Below the pieces are notes generated by a model. The model saw only the letters and a program-made list of their open reading frames with translations. It was not told the DNA's origin and searched no databases. Below are positions 1 to 12,056 of a DNA stretch of 64,000 nt, one piece after another. Made by a program: the position numbers and the translations under genes. How positions within the stretch are numbered: the first letter of the stretch is position 1; every line of letters starts with the position of its first letter. Origin of the DNA: Morchella semilibera (lineage: Eukaryota; Ascomycota; Pezizomycetes; Pezizales; Morchellaceae); contig WBVU01000003.1 in assembly GCA_009192285.1 (NCBI GenBank), forward strand, positions 3,627,973 to 3,691,972, given 5' to 3'.

Positions 1-1628
1 GGAAGGGGAAGGGAGGAAGGGAAAGGAAAGGACGAGGGCGGGAATGTAAACTTTATGGAAAGACGCAACCGAATGCAGTCGCCTGTCTAAGTATGTGTTA
101 TAGAGCAGGCAGCAGTAGGCCCTTACGCTCACGCTCGTATGAGCAGGTGGTGGGCAGCAGGTACAAAGTCTTGGAACCACTTGGGGTCGAGATAACGTAC
201 CAAGGTAGAGAGAGAGAGCACTAAGACCGAAAGAAAAGAAAAACAAACGACAAGAAAAGAAAAGAAGGAAAGAAAAGAAAAGAAAAACTGATCCACGTAC
301 TCACGCTTGTCGCAAAAGGGGAGAGAGAGGGGGGGGGGGGAATGATAGCCTTGGGAGTTGGGTCTTTTGAGGAAGGAGAGCTGGAATACCTACATAACTT
401 CCTAACTTTTACTTACTTAGATAGTGAGGGAGGTGGCCAGGGGTGTTTGGTACAGAGTATTGTTTTTATTGGTATTGATAGCAGAATCAATTCGTTAATT
501 CCTACTATCTACATAGATGTAGATATACGTATACCCGGTACTGCCATCATTAGAGAGTGGAGGTGGGTGTACTCTAAGTATGTTCAGCTTTCTTGAAATT
601 TAAATGAGTGGACATAAGAATAGACCCCCGGGAAATCCCCCCAAAATAATACTTATATATGGGATATCTGAATAGCTGGGCGTGACATGTAGGGGGGGGA
701 GGGTGGGTAAAACGGACTGTGTGGGGAGGGGGGTCGATGGGGGGAGGGTAAAGTCGTCCTAGCTAACATGTAGACTAGAAGGAAGGGGAAGGAAGGAAGG
801 AAGGAACCAAAACCAAAACTAAAGCTAAAGCTAAAAAAAAAAAAAAAAAAAGTCTTGAATCCCATACCCAAGCGTCCCCCCCCCCCTCACTCCTACCATC
901 TTTTCCCTTCCTTCTTTCTTTTCAATGGCATACAATCCAGGCCCCCAAACATCATGATGCGAGGAGATAAATGTCCGGTCCAGATGGTAAGAAGAGCTCC
1001 CCCCCCCATGTCAAATCAACGTCCCTACATGATCATGTAAGTACGTACCTACATAGGGAAGCTGATGTAGGATGCGTACTTAGTAAAACACACACACACC
1101 TCTACCCAATAGGAATCTGCCCATGCGTCGCATTTCCCGACGCGGATCTATCGCGGTCGCCCCCTTCTGTGCAACTTTGACATGTCTTATGTGCAGCGGG
1201 AATCATATGGGCCAGAAGAGCATTCGTCCAACGGCGGCGGCGGCGGTCCGCCGAAAGAAGGTATGTACAGAGAATCTAGAGTACATGATGTGAGGATGTG
1301 AGGATGGGATGTAGGGACAGGGACAGGATCAGGAACAGGTATGTATGTGGTGCCTGAGAGGCAAAGTGCAAGTGCAGTAATTACTACCAAAGTGCAATTA
1401 TGACCTCTCTCTCTCTTGCGCACACAAATTAAATCATCCAGCGCACAGCCCTCTGTGTTTCTCCCTCTCTCCCTCTCTCTCTCCCAACTCTTCCCAGGAA
1501 ATGTTCGAGAACTGCAACCGTAAAAACAACAACACCCCCCCCCTACAACATTTCCACCCGATCCGAATTCCGGGACACCGTTACTCCGGGGTTTCCATCC
1601 ATCCATCCACAGCTGCCAACTGACCTTC

Positions 1629-1655
1629 CTGCTGCTGCTGCTGCTGCTGCTGCTG
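1629..1655. repeat. (CTG)9 trinucleotide microsatellite
   Basis: Nine uninterrupted CTG units. On the minus strand they read as a poly-Ser run in an open frame (1187-1675) that I do not accept as a gene. Confidence 0.9.
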
Positions 1656-4600
1656 TAGTGGCGTTTGTGGAGCAACAGGGGAAAGGAAGAGGAAGGCCGG
1701 TTAGTTATTAGGTTAGCAGGTTAGGTTAGTTCCGCTGAAATACAGTATAGATAAAAATTAAAACCCTGTATGTGATACTCTAAACAGAAACCTCCTAACC
1801 CAATTTGCATACGGCACTCGCCTCGGGGCGGACCCTGAACGACTTGACGGTCCGGGGCTCCCGCAGCGTTGAAGTGAGCGAGCAGAGCATACCTACATCT
1901 CCTACGAGCCCTACATGCACAGCTACACATTATTCAAACCGGACAAACTCTACCCTCACCTATGTATCCCACCTAGGGGGAATTGAGCTGCTTTTCTCCG
2001 CCGACAGACAGACGGACAAACAGGCAGATGTCATGTCGGATCTCTCGCTTGGTTTAGCGCGTGGTCGCTGTTTTGTGTGTGTGCGTGTGTGTGCATGTTA
2101 TAAATAGCACACTCGCGAAATTACCCATCGTTTAAGCGTTGGCGACTCCACTGCCTTAATCTTTCATATCATTGACCACTTCTCGTGATCCCTCCCTCCC
2201 CCAAAAGAGCACAAGATCCAGCTCAATTCGTTTAACCCCCCGCCGTATCGTCATCGGAGGTTTTATGTAGGCCCTGATCTGTGCCACACCGGTATACTCG
2301 TGCGAATTATATTAGGTTCTGTCTAGCAAGTATTGTTATAATGTCTCTAGATATGAACCCCACCCGGCCACTAAACCGGATATGATGCAAGTCCACGATA
2401 CAAAAGTAAGGTACAATACGAGCGCGGTCTATTTTGATCAGGGCCCTTCTAGCTGAATTCCTAGGGCTCCCTCTGCTATGGCCTTCCTATCCGTCCTTCT
2501 TTCTCCGAGCGACAATGGCAATGGCCACCCGCTCTAGAGCGGCCGTGGTATGGTGGCATGTCTCTGGAATACCTACTCTTATCTCTAGGGTCTGGTCTAG
2601 AGATAGATCGTACGGCTCGCAGTCTATATATATGTAAGGATATCATACGAACCGTCCACTCGACCCCCCGTCCTACGGGCCACTGGACTGGACCCTGAAA
2701 TCACAACTACATCATTGACCGAGCCCCAATTAACTTAAACAGCAAAAAGCGTTTGGCCCAGCGTAAACGGCCATCAGATCCCCTCCCAATCTCTAGCCAA
2801 GTAGTGTAGATACCGCGGCGCACACGCCCCAATGCCCCCCCTAGCGGATCCCCGACAAGGGAGGCTGCTCGGGTACAGCACACACTATTTACTGCAGTCC
2901 TTTTTTAAGCTCGTCGAATACTCGGCCGCCCCGGCATCCATTCTTGGGGGCGGTGGCTAGCTGGGCCTCGGATACAAGAAGAAGGCATCTATACACAGGG
3001 GAGGAACTAACGGCGCTTTAAATACTCTGCAGTGGCTACTTAGTGTAGTGTAGTCGGTACCGGGTGGAGAGGTCGACCGTGCATACGATGGTGATGATGA
3101 TGATACGATGATATTGATTTATTGATTACATAGAGAGATAAATAGGTAGGGCATGTAGGGTATTTCGGCTGCTGGAAGCCGAGGAAGCTTCTAAATACAT
3201 ACATAAGGAAGGAGTGAGTGGGGGCATCATGGGACGTCACTCGCCTCTCAGCAGCGTCTCCGTTGATGCAGGTCACTCATGATCATGAATATCACTACAC
3301 CCCAGACCTGCATAAAATACATGTACCCTATATATGCGCGTGTTCCGGGCGGGCGGGAGGAAGGCGTCTCTCTATCCGCGACGGCGCTCATATAAGTATG
3401 TTTGAAGGAGAGTATGTAGCCCCACTACATCTTAACTGCAATCTACACAATTCCTCCCTCTCTCGGCGCAATTGATCGTACCATTCCCACCCAGTGCGCT
3501 GGCGGGCCACCACAATCTCAACCGTTTACTAGTATACTGCCATTGGGCACCGACACATCCGAGCCTCTCTCCCGTGAAACGCGGGCCTCATTTTAATGGG
3601 GGGGGGGGGGGTATTCGGAGGGAGATTAGACAGTGTGGGGTATGTATGTAGCACATGTGGGTATAGAAATGTATGTATAATGGGGGGGTCTGGGTGGGGA
3701 GATTAGGTTTCTTTTGCGGGATCGAGTGTTTTTTTTTTTCTTTTTCCCTTTATTACCCTTTCTTTGGTGTTTCTTTTTTTTTCTTTTTTTCTTTTCCTTG
3801 AAGATGCATGGCGGGGTAGAGTGCATGGAGAGGGAGTGGAGGGGAGGGGAGGGAGGGGAGGGGAGGGAGAAGGAGGTTTAATTCGGCGGCAGGTGTACAT
3901 GTTAGTCATTATCGGGGCGGGCTATTATCTCTGCTGTTCCACAAGTCCTTGGTTCCCAACAACAACACTTGCAATTGTATTTATATATACTGGGAACTGG
4001 ATAATACCCAGCCAGGCAGCGAATAGCACCGGAGCCATATAACGGTCAAGAAGAGCTTAGAGATGGTTAAATCCGCTGCTGCGTGGAGTAGGTACTAGTG
4101 AGGTGAATATAAAGATAAAATGCTTCCTCACCCTTAGATAATTGATACCTACTGGAATGCAAAGTGGATTCGAGTATCGTGGTAGCTGACCATCGCGTTT
4201 CAATCTCTGACATCTAAGTACTTATCTTACATAGTTGATTCCGTTAGAAACAGTGGGAGAGCTCTCGCCGACTGTTTCAACATACCCAAAGTGATTCCCC
4301 CACATACAACCCAGCTTTACTTACCCTCTCTATACCTCTACCTCCACCTTCAACCAGCCAACCAACCTCGCGATAATCGTCTGTCAACCACTATCATTGA
4401 AGCTGACACCTGTAAACACCCATCAGGTCCTACATCCATTGCACTCTCACACTAGATTTACCCGTGATGTGATTCCCTCGGCTAAAACGAGGGGCAGACA
4501 ATCGTGAAGGTACTTTAATTGAGGCGACCGGGCTTCCTTTGTCGAAGCAGTTTTTATATGTAGGTAGAGAGTACCTACATCTCTACCGATGGTGTGTGTT

Positions 4601-5429
4601 TTGCTTTTTTTTTTTGGAGGTGCATGCATGTTTGTCATTATTATCGGGGTAGAACACTGGCGAGCTTTCAAGGGTTCGGGGCCCAAGCCCACCACCCCTG
4701 AGCTACACATGTAGAAGTAGGTACATACAGAGCTTGGCAATGAATATCGTGAGAGCAAGCTTATCCTCTCTCTACAAGTGGAGGTTTCCTCAACGGAGTT
4801 GGGATGGAAAGGAGAGTGCAGTGGCCGCGATTCGATGGGGGCAGAAGCAAACAATTGTGGGTACAAAACACACAATCAATGACCCTCTCCGTCAACAAGC
4901 AGCTCACTGAACCCCAGACAATGATGATGATGATGAGATGGGCACCTTGCTAGCTAAACATCTACAATTATCCACTCTACTCTGCTCTACATTCATACAT
5001 GTATTCACCATCACATGTAGAGTTACTCGGGAGCAGATCTGATTTGCTTTCAGTAGCATTCCCGGCTCGCATCGTCGCACAGAAGGAAAAGCAAATCAGA
5101 AATCAAAATCACAACTGCCAATTGACCCGGTAATGTGAGAGTATGGAGTAGAATTTTTTCCTTCACTCTTTACGGAATATCGCGCACGATCATCACAACA
5201 ATCGGGCCGGTAGAAAGAAAGAAAGAAAGAAAGGAAAACGGACGGGGACGGGCACGCGAGCGCTCACCTTCTTTAGTCTTTTGGTCCTTCCCCGGCTGAT
5301 CCTCCACAGCCAACAACTTTCTCCCCCCCCTGAAGAAGAAGAAGAAAGACACACACAACACCTCATCCTGCATTGCTGCGTATCATATCAGCTCGACTCG
5401 ACGAGCACACCTACATACCTTCTTCTCTG

Positions 5430-5492
5430 CTCTCTCTCTCACTCTCTCACTCTCTCAGCTCTCTCTCTCTCTCTCCCCCCCCCCCCCCCTCT
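5430..5492 (+). promoter_or_regulatory. Pyrimidine (CT/C) tract upstream of PHO8-like gene
   Basis: A nearly pure CT-repeat and poly-C tract ends about 95 bases upstream of the phosphatase start codon. CT-rich tracts near transcription starts are common in filamentous fungi, so a core-promoter or 5' UTR role is likely but inferred. I did not find a CACGTG Pho4-type box close to the start. Confidence 0.45.
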
Positions 5493-5585
5493 AGATACCC
5501 ACTCCCTCTTTTCCCCTTACCTCCAAGCCCCTTCGCCCCCCCCCACCCACCCAACTCCCAAACAAGTACAACCACAACAGCAGCA

Positions 5586-7443
5586 ATGTCAGAACACGAC
5601 GGCCAGAGCCCCGAAGACGCCCTGCTAGGCGGCCATCGGACCCGCAAGCACAATGAGCGCTGCAAGTGGCAGGGCTGGATGCAGATCGGCTTGGGTGTTT
5701 GGGCCGCCGTGGCTACTGTTGGTAAGTGGGGATTGTAGGGTTTCCTCCAGGGTATAGCAACATAGCTAACGAATGGACCCTTGTGTAATGTAGGAATCGT
5801 CGTCATTGCGGTTATGTGGGTTCATGCCGACACCGCTCCGGGCAGCGGCCTCGAAAAGTTCCCGCCGTCGGGGAAGAAGAATATTGTGTTTATGGTCTCT
5901 GACGGTATGGGTCCGACGTCGCTCGCACTCACACGAGAGTACCGCCAGCTCGTGGAGGGGCTGCCGTGGGACGACACCCTCACCCTCGATAAGCACCTGA
6001 TCGGGACCAGCCGAACTCGGTCCTCAAACAGCTTGGTCACAGACTCGGCCGCCGGTGCAACTGCCTTCTCGTGTGGTATTAAGAGTTACAATGGCGCGAT
6101 CTCCGTGCTTCCAGATGGATCGCCCTGCGGAACTGTTTTGGAGGCAGCAAAGAAGGCGGGCTATATGACCGGCTTGGTGGTGACCACTAGACTTACTGAG
6201 TATGCCACCCCCCTCTTCATTGGTGCTATCTGGGGCTTGGGACTAGAGCTGACTTTGATACAGTGCTACACCGGCCTGCTTCTCGGCCCACGTCAACATG
6301 CGCATGGAGGAGGACCGCATCGCCGAACAGCAACTTGGCGACTACCCACTCGGCCGCGTCGTCGACCTCATGCTCGGTGGCGGTGCCTGCCACTTCCTTC
6401 CCAACACCACCGAAGGCTCCTGCCGCCAGGACTCCCGCGACCTCGTCTCCGAAGCCCAGGACAGATTCGGCTTTCAGTACGTCTCCGGCCGCAAAGGCTT
6501 CGACTCCCTCTCCAAGGGCGCCGCTGTCAAGCTCCCCACTCTCGGCCTCTTCGCCTCCACCGACATCCCCTTCGAGATCGACCGCCAGGACGCCGAGTAC
6601 CCCAGTCTCGACGAGATGACCGAGGTCGCCCTCCGTGCGCTCACCGACGCAACAAAGGACTCTGACAAGGGATTCTTCCTCATGGTCGAGGGCAGCCGCA
6701 TCGACCACGCCGGCCACGGCAACGACCCCGCCGCACAGGTCCGCGAGGTCATCGCCTATGACAAGGCGTTCAACCGAGTCCTCGAGTACGTCTCCTCCGC
6801 CAAGAATCCCAGTGTTCTCGTCGCCACCAGTGACCACGAGACCGGTGGACTAGCGCTCGCCCGCCAGCTCCACAGCACGTACCCCGAGTACCTCTGGTAC
6901 CCTGAGGTCCTCGCCAACGCCTCCTCGTCGTCCGAGTACCTTGCTGCCAAGTACGCCTCCTTCGCCGGCGGTTCCTCCTCAGAGGATAAGTTTGTCAAGA
7001 AGACTATCCTCGCCGACGGCCTCGGCGTCCACGACGCTTCCGACGACGAGATTGAGGCGCTGAAGGAGGCAAAGTCGGGGGCCGCATGGGTGCTCGCAGA
7101 CATTGTGTCGCGCCGGGCACAGGTGGGGTGGAGCACTCACGGACACTCGGGCGTCGACGTGAACATCTATGGCAGCAAAGGGTCGGAGCGGCTGCACGGG
7201 AACCACGAGAACACGGATGTGGGCAACTTCATCAAGGACTTTTTGGAGATTGATGTTGATGCGGTGACGGAGGAGCTGAAGGAGAAGGGAGTGGATAGGG
7301 TCGTGGTGGAGGGTGAGGGGATGGAGGTTAAGAGGGTTAGGGAGTGGCCGTGGATGGGCAAGAGTCTGCATGAGCTGGCGAGCGAGGGCTTTGAGACGGC
7401 GCAGGTGGATTGCTATCATGGGGACTTTAAGCATAAGCACTAG
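5586..7443 (+). CDS. PHO8: Vacuolar-type alkaline phosphatase, membrane-anchored (PHO8-like)
   Basis: Three exons fit: 5586-5721, 5794-6199 and 6264-7443, giving 573 residues. The second intron joins a GA/T codon and restores the family stretch T-D-A-T-P-A-C-F. After a short basic cytosolic tail there is one signal-anchor helix (about residues 33-56), as in yeast Pho8. Metal Asp82 lies in VSDGMGPTS, the catalytic Ser130 in TDSAAGAT, and further metal ligands in RIDHAGHGND, TSDHETGG and HGHSGVD. Length matches fungal Pho8 (about 550-600). The enzyme hydrolyses phosphomonoesters in the vacuole lumen. A type II orientation is expected from the family. Exon 3 is GC-rich with strong C-ending codon bias, suggesting good expression. 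The start was chosen because it is the first ATG giving the basic tail before the anchor. Confidence 0.93.
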
Positions 7444-8927
7444 AGTAGATTATAGTAGTTAGTGGAGAGAGAGGTAGAGGCAGGGGTAGAATGAAGAAGA
7501 GGGTACGATATGGTATATTTGTGGCTTTGGTTTGGGTGCGGCTTGGTTTGGTGTTTTTTTTTTCTCTTTCTTACTTCTGCTCCTTCTTGTGCGTGTGCTT
7601 GTGCTTGTCCTGTGCTTGTGCTTGTGCGTTTGTTTATTTATTCTTACCCCTCTGGATGGAATTGATTGTATAAGCTAAATACTACATCTTACAAACTCGG
7701 CCTGTCTATAATGGGGAATATGCTTTGAGATAAGAGTTGAAATTTTGCATTAATCCTTTTTTTTTTTTACTGCCCCCCTTCTGTGCTTGTATTGTAATGC
7801 TCAAATGAAAGGATCCGCTCGTTATTCCAATTAGAAACTAGAAACTAGATATGGTAGCCTCCGTGATTCAACATCCCTTATATACATTGCATATAGGGGA
7901 CCTTTTCACGGGCCCGGCAACATTGGAGAAGGGGGGGGGGGCCCGGGGGGGAATTGAGACCCGGCTGCAGCTTCATCTTTCTAATGTCGAGGGAGGAGGA
8001 GGTGGAGATGCCTAGCCCTCGTTAAAGAGACCTTCCTAGTCTAAGTCTAATATAGCCTAGATACCCGCAGACTACATGTAGGCACATAGACGTACGGTGT
8101 GGTATGCGTGTGTGTGTGTTTGCCAGCCAGGAGGGGATTTTGGGCAAGACCAGATTTTTTTTGTCTTCATGGATGGTCACTCGCTGTGATGGAGCTTGGG
8201 GGGTTTTCTACGGGGGGGGAGTCGACACATGGTATATCTAAGCTGGGAAACCAACCCTCTCTCACATCGGGAATTTAAGCAGAAGAGTGACTTTTTTTAT
8301 TTTTGAATTTTCTTTTATGGAATACATACCTCCCCCCCCTCCTCCCGCGCCGCCGCCGCCTATTTTGTTGTGGATTTGACCAGGGCCACAGATGTCCCCC
8401 CCCCCCCCTCTCTCTTTCTATTTCTTTGGGTTTGGAAACAGCTGCGAAGGAAGGAAAATTAAAGGAAAAAGGAAAAAAAAGAAAGAAAAAAACCCTAGAA
8501 ATGCATGTGGAGAGATAGATAGATGATGGAAGATAAAAAGGAAAAGAGGAAAAGAAAAAAAAGATGCGATTATGTAGAATCCTCATAAACACCGTGCGTC
8601 CGTCCCGAAAACTAAAAGGAAATGAAGATAATGGAAATTAAAGCATAGCCCCGACCTTAAACACCAGATACACAACACTATCCCCCTGGTATGATGCGAC
8701 TTTTTTTTTTCTTCGTAAAATTATTCAAACGATGGGAACGAAGGTATAACTAAAAGAGAGCGAGGGGAATTATCCAGGTGCTCGTTGAGAAACCGTTTTT
8801 CCTTGCCCAAAGATTCCCGAAAAGATTAACGTAAAAATAAATTAAGGCCCGAGCCTTGAGAAATGGTCAAATCTAACCAAACCCCATCCAAACCAAAAGA
8901 AAAGGAAGAAAATAAAACCATAGGTCA
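7444..8927. other. Convergent intergenic spacer
   Basis: This spacer lies between the 3' ends of the phosphatase (+) and sestrin-like (-) genes. It holds poly-T, poly-C and poly-G tracts and AG-rich stretches, presumably the two 3' UTRs. No gene or structured RNA was recognised. Confidence 0.6.
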
Positions 8928-11900
8928 TTATCCAATGTATTCACTCACAGCCCTGACTCCCCACAACACCTCTCCCATGAATCTAGCCTGACAGGCTAAT
9001 AATGCCAATAGACTTTTCTCTTCACTCCTCAGCCCACCCATCCCTTGGCCCGCCCCGACCCAGTCCGCCACGCTGACCATATCAGGCTGGGCGCAAACCC
9101 TTTTTAGATACCTCCTTGAGCCTTTATCTAAGAGTACTTTGATTTCGCTGTACCGGAAGTCGTCCTTCTGAATCCCGAGCAGTCTTAGACTGTAGAACCA
9201 TGCTGCTTCTTTGAAGCTCTTCGGTTCAAAGACATATCTTGGTGGTGATGAGGCTGAACGCCCCGAAGATATGAACGATCTCCCAGTGCGATCGTGACGA
9301 TCTGGTGGTGATGCGAGAAAGTCCTCAAATTCCCCACTATCTACTCTACTCGGGGTATAGTCGTTTCTCGCGTTGGAGAATTCATCCGTCAAAAGTCTTC
9401 TTGGCGGCAACATTTCTACCGCCGAGGCGAAGTATACTTCGTCATCGGCATCCGCATCCTGAGCCTCTTTAAAGTAACGGTCCAAGACATCTACGACGAT
9501 ATCGAGATAGTCTGAAATGATGCTGCTTGCGTTACGCTCCCACTCAAATTCCTCCATAGGTAAGAATTCATAGTCACTCGAGTTTGGGTCGAAATCTTCG
9601 TGCTGGCGATCTATGCTCTCTGGATGTAGAAAACGGGTGTAGTCCTCGACAAGAACATTTACAGGCAATTGCTCACCAAGTAAACCCATCGTATCAAAGA
9701 GCGAGCTTGTTGAGCTTGACGGCGAAAGAAGGTATTCTCGAGCTGGTAATTGCCTCGCACTTGATAGACTAGAGAATGGGACATAGCTGTTCGGAGCTGA
9801 AAGCGAAAACCCATCTAACCCTGCAGTTGGTGGAGGTGGGGCATCTTCGCTAGTGGCACACTCTTCAAAGGATTTTCTGCGCTTCTGACTCTTTATGCGG
9901 TGGTGATGTTCCTTTGGAGTTTCTAGTGTTACGGTTTCGCTTTTCGAGGACGGAGGCGGCACACCCACAGGGTCCGATGGTGCAAGGACAGGGCTGGATG
10001 GACTACTTGGATTCGACACGAATGGGACACTGCCAGTTGGTGTTTTTCTCCACTTTTCCGGCACCTCTTCAGTGTCTTGCCCAACAGCTACCTGCGATCT
10101 TTTCCTGTTCGAGGGCCCCAACGTAGACTTAAATGAATCCCCATCTCTCTTGACACCACCCGAACCTTCGCTTGGAGGATCTGTGGACGAAGATTGGGCA
10201 AAGCTTCCAAAGGGAGCTACTGGCGTGCACTTTTCTAATGTCTTCACAGTCCCACCAAGTAGGTCTGCCTCGGGTAGTATACCCCACGCAAGTGCCATTG
10301 CTGATTTTCCATGGTAGAAACTCATTATGATAATGGCTTGAAGAGCCTCTGCTGTAGTCCACTTATGTTCGGGGTCTAGTTCTTCCGACTCGTCTCCACG
10401 AATAAGTTCTTTGATATGGTCTTGTGTGATGGTCCAAGGGCGGTGCGCAAGTAGCATATTTAGTTTTGAGATCCTCTGCAGTTTTGGCGGCGTATGCTCT
10501 ATTCCCTTTAACCATTCTTTTTCGCCTCGTATGGTTAAGAATTTCTCTGAAAGTAGCGAAAGGTAGTATTGACACTTTTTCTCGGCAGCCGCAATAATCC
10601 CTAGGTAGATCCTCCATTTTTGGGGCAAAGGCCCGTTCGGCGAGTCGTCCGAGACAAAAAGATCAGTAGCCTCCCTATTTACCTCCGCAAACCTTGGAAA
10701 ATGGAAGAGGATCTTGTTTAAATTTCCAACCCTGCCTGTACGCATATAAGCGTTTACTTGTAGACTTCTCATGTCATCACTCGGAGGCTTCGGTTTCGGC
10801 AGGAACCCAGGAACCCGCCGGCGGGGATGATTGCGCCTTTTGAACTTGTAGGATGTATTTAGCCCATTTGGTGGGGATGGCGGTGTTTGAAAAAGCGATG
10901 ATACCATAGAAACGGTTGTTCGCCTACTACCTCGACCAAGAGACCCAACTGGGGTTCTACCACGGGAGGTTGAACGAGTCCGATCTCCATTCATAGTTTT
11001 ATTAGGGTCAGGAATCATTATTCCCGATGCCAAGTTCCCGTTCCCGCTCGCCTCCCTTGGAGAGAACATTATTCCGTCTTCCTCATCCTCAGAAAGTTCG
11101 AGGGGGTTGGGTGATCTTGGGTTTGGTGTAGCAGGCGTCCAGGGTCCGTAGTTAAGGCCAATGGTTTCCCCCAAAGGGATGAAGAACGACGGCCCTCGTA
11201 CGGGTACCTCAGGTATTTGCGCCCCAGCTCTCTAACAATATACGGAATTGTGTTAGAAGCTTTCAACAGAGATGGTTTTGTAAGAGATTAAAAACGTTGT
11301 GGATAAATTTACCTCCGCTCGTTTAAGTATTTCTCTGCATCCCTTTCTAACATCCTTGAAAGGGCAATCGAGTGAGAACCTCAACAACCAGGTATAAAAA
11401 TTTTCTAGATTGGTCTTCATTTCCTCCAATCCCCATATTTCCTCAGATACTTGACGTCCAGCCCACGCTACATCTCTATTTGCACACTCAAAGTCCCCCA
11501 ATCCCCTATTCGAAAATCTTACTGCGCCGTCCGTAAACGACCCAGCCTCTGTAGGGGACACAGCGTACTCCACCCCTGATATCGATGTCCAATCTTCCTT
11601 TTCTGGGGTTAAAGGCAGAAAGTTGCCGTATGGTGCTTCTAGTATCCTAGGCGTCACAATGCTCAAATCATCTACATCAAGTCCAAATACATCTTCGAAG
11701 TGCATCTTGAAACTAGAATCTCTCCGAAGAAGGCCCCGTTGACCGTTTGGGGCGGGTGATATACCAGAGCCATTACTTGACTGACGTGCAATGGGGGGTC
11801 TATTCAAATGTGGTGATAATGGTGTCCAGGAAGTCCTGAGATAATCCTGCCACCCACTTGTCCAATAGTCCACGACATGTCCAAGAGTTTTTAGAGCACT

Positions 11901-12056
11901 AGAACGTATCGGTGGTTCTTCGTCGAAGAAGCAATTGAATAGACCGTGACGGAATGTGTTGGCCGTTTCTGAAAGGAAAAAAAAGTTAGTCTAGGAAAGT
12001 CTTAATTACAGAGGGGGTAGTTTACCGAGCCTAGGTCCGCTCTTCTCTCCCCCCAT
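8928..12056 (-). CDS. Sestrin-like protein (PA26 family)
   Basis: Three exons (12026-12056, 11313-11968, 8928-11231; start at 12056) give 996 residues, about twice animal sestrins because of a long N-terminal extension and a Ser/Pro-rich internal insert. Core family signatures are clear. The segment around residue 449 (AAAEKKCQYYL) matches the N-lobe helix of animal SESN2. LLAHRPWTIT followed by an ELI helix matches LLAHRPWLIT of SESN2. The C-terminus (FRYSEIKVLLDKG, then LLACQARFMGEVLWGVRAVS) matches the SESN2 end. Animal sestrins bind leucine and GATOR2 to control TORC1, and the N-lobe has been credited with hydroperoxide reductase activity. Cys449 and Tyr451 match human C125 and Y127, but the position of human H132 is Leu456. 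Family assignment is strong; function in a fungus is inference. Confidence 0.85.

Larger units (their letters stand above)
1..5585. other. Gene-poor low-complexity 5.6-kb region
   Basis: I see no convincing gene here. Open frames exist on both strands, but they are low-complexity (Ser, Lys or Pro runs read from simple repeats) and show no recognisable domain or consistent splice structure. The tract holds A/G-rich and poly-A stretches (about 200-290, 780-850), poly-G runs (330-340, 3600-3610), a CTG repeat, GAAA repeats near 5214-5233 and a long pyrimidine tract just upstream of the phosphatase gene. The last few hundred bases presumably carry the promoter and 5' UTR of that gene. Confidence 0.6.

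Noticed and set aside
1187-1675. 162-residue open frame on the minus strand with a poly-Ser run
   Set aside because: The frame is driven by the CTG microsatellite and other simple repeats; no domain, no splice support.
4447-4875. 142-residue minus-strand open frame
   Set aside because: No recognisable domain, poly-Lys from a poly-T run, and no coding-like composition.
5281-5806. Overlapping open frames over the PHO8 promoter and first exon
   Set aside because: They read through pyrimidine tracts and the antisense of a well-supported exon.
6226-7440. Long antisense open frames across PHO8 exon 3
   Set aside because: They are explained by the GC-rich third-position bias of the real gene on the plus strand.
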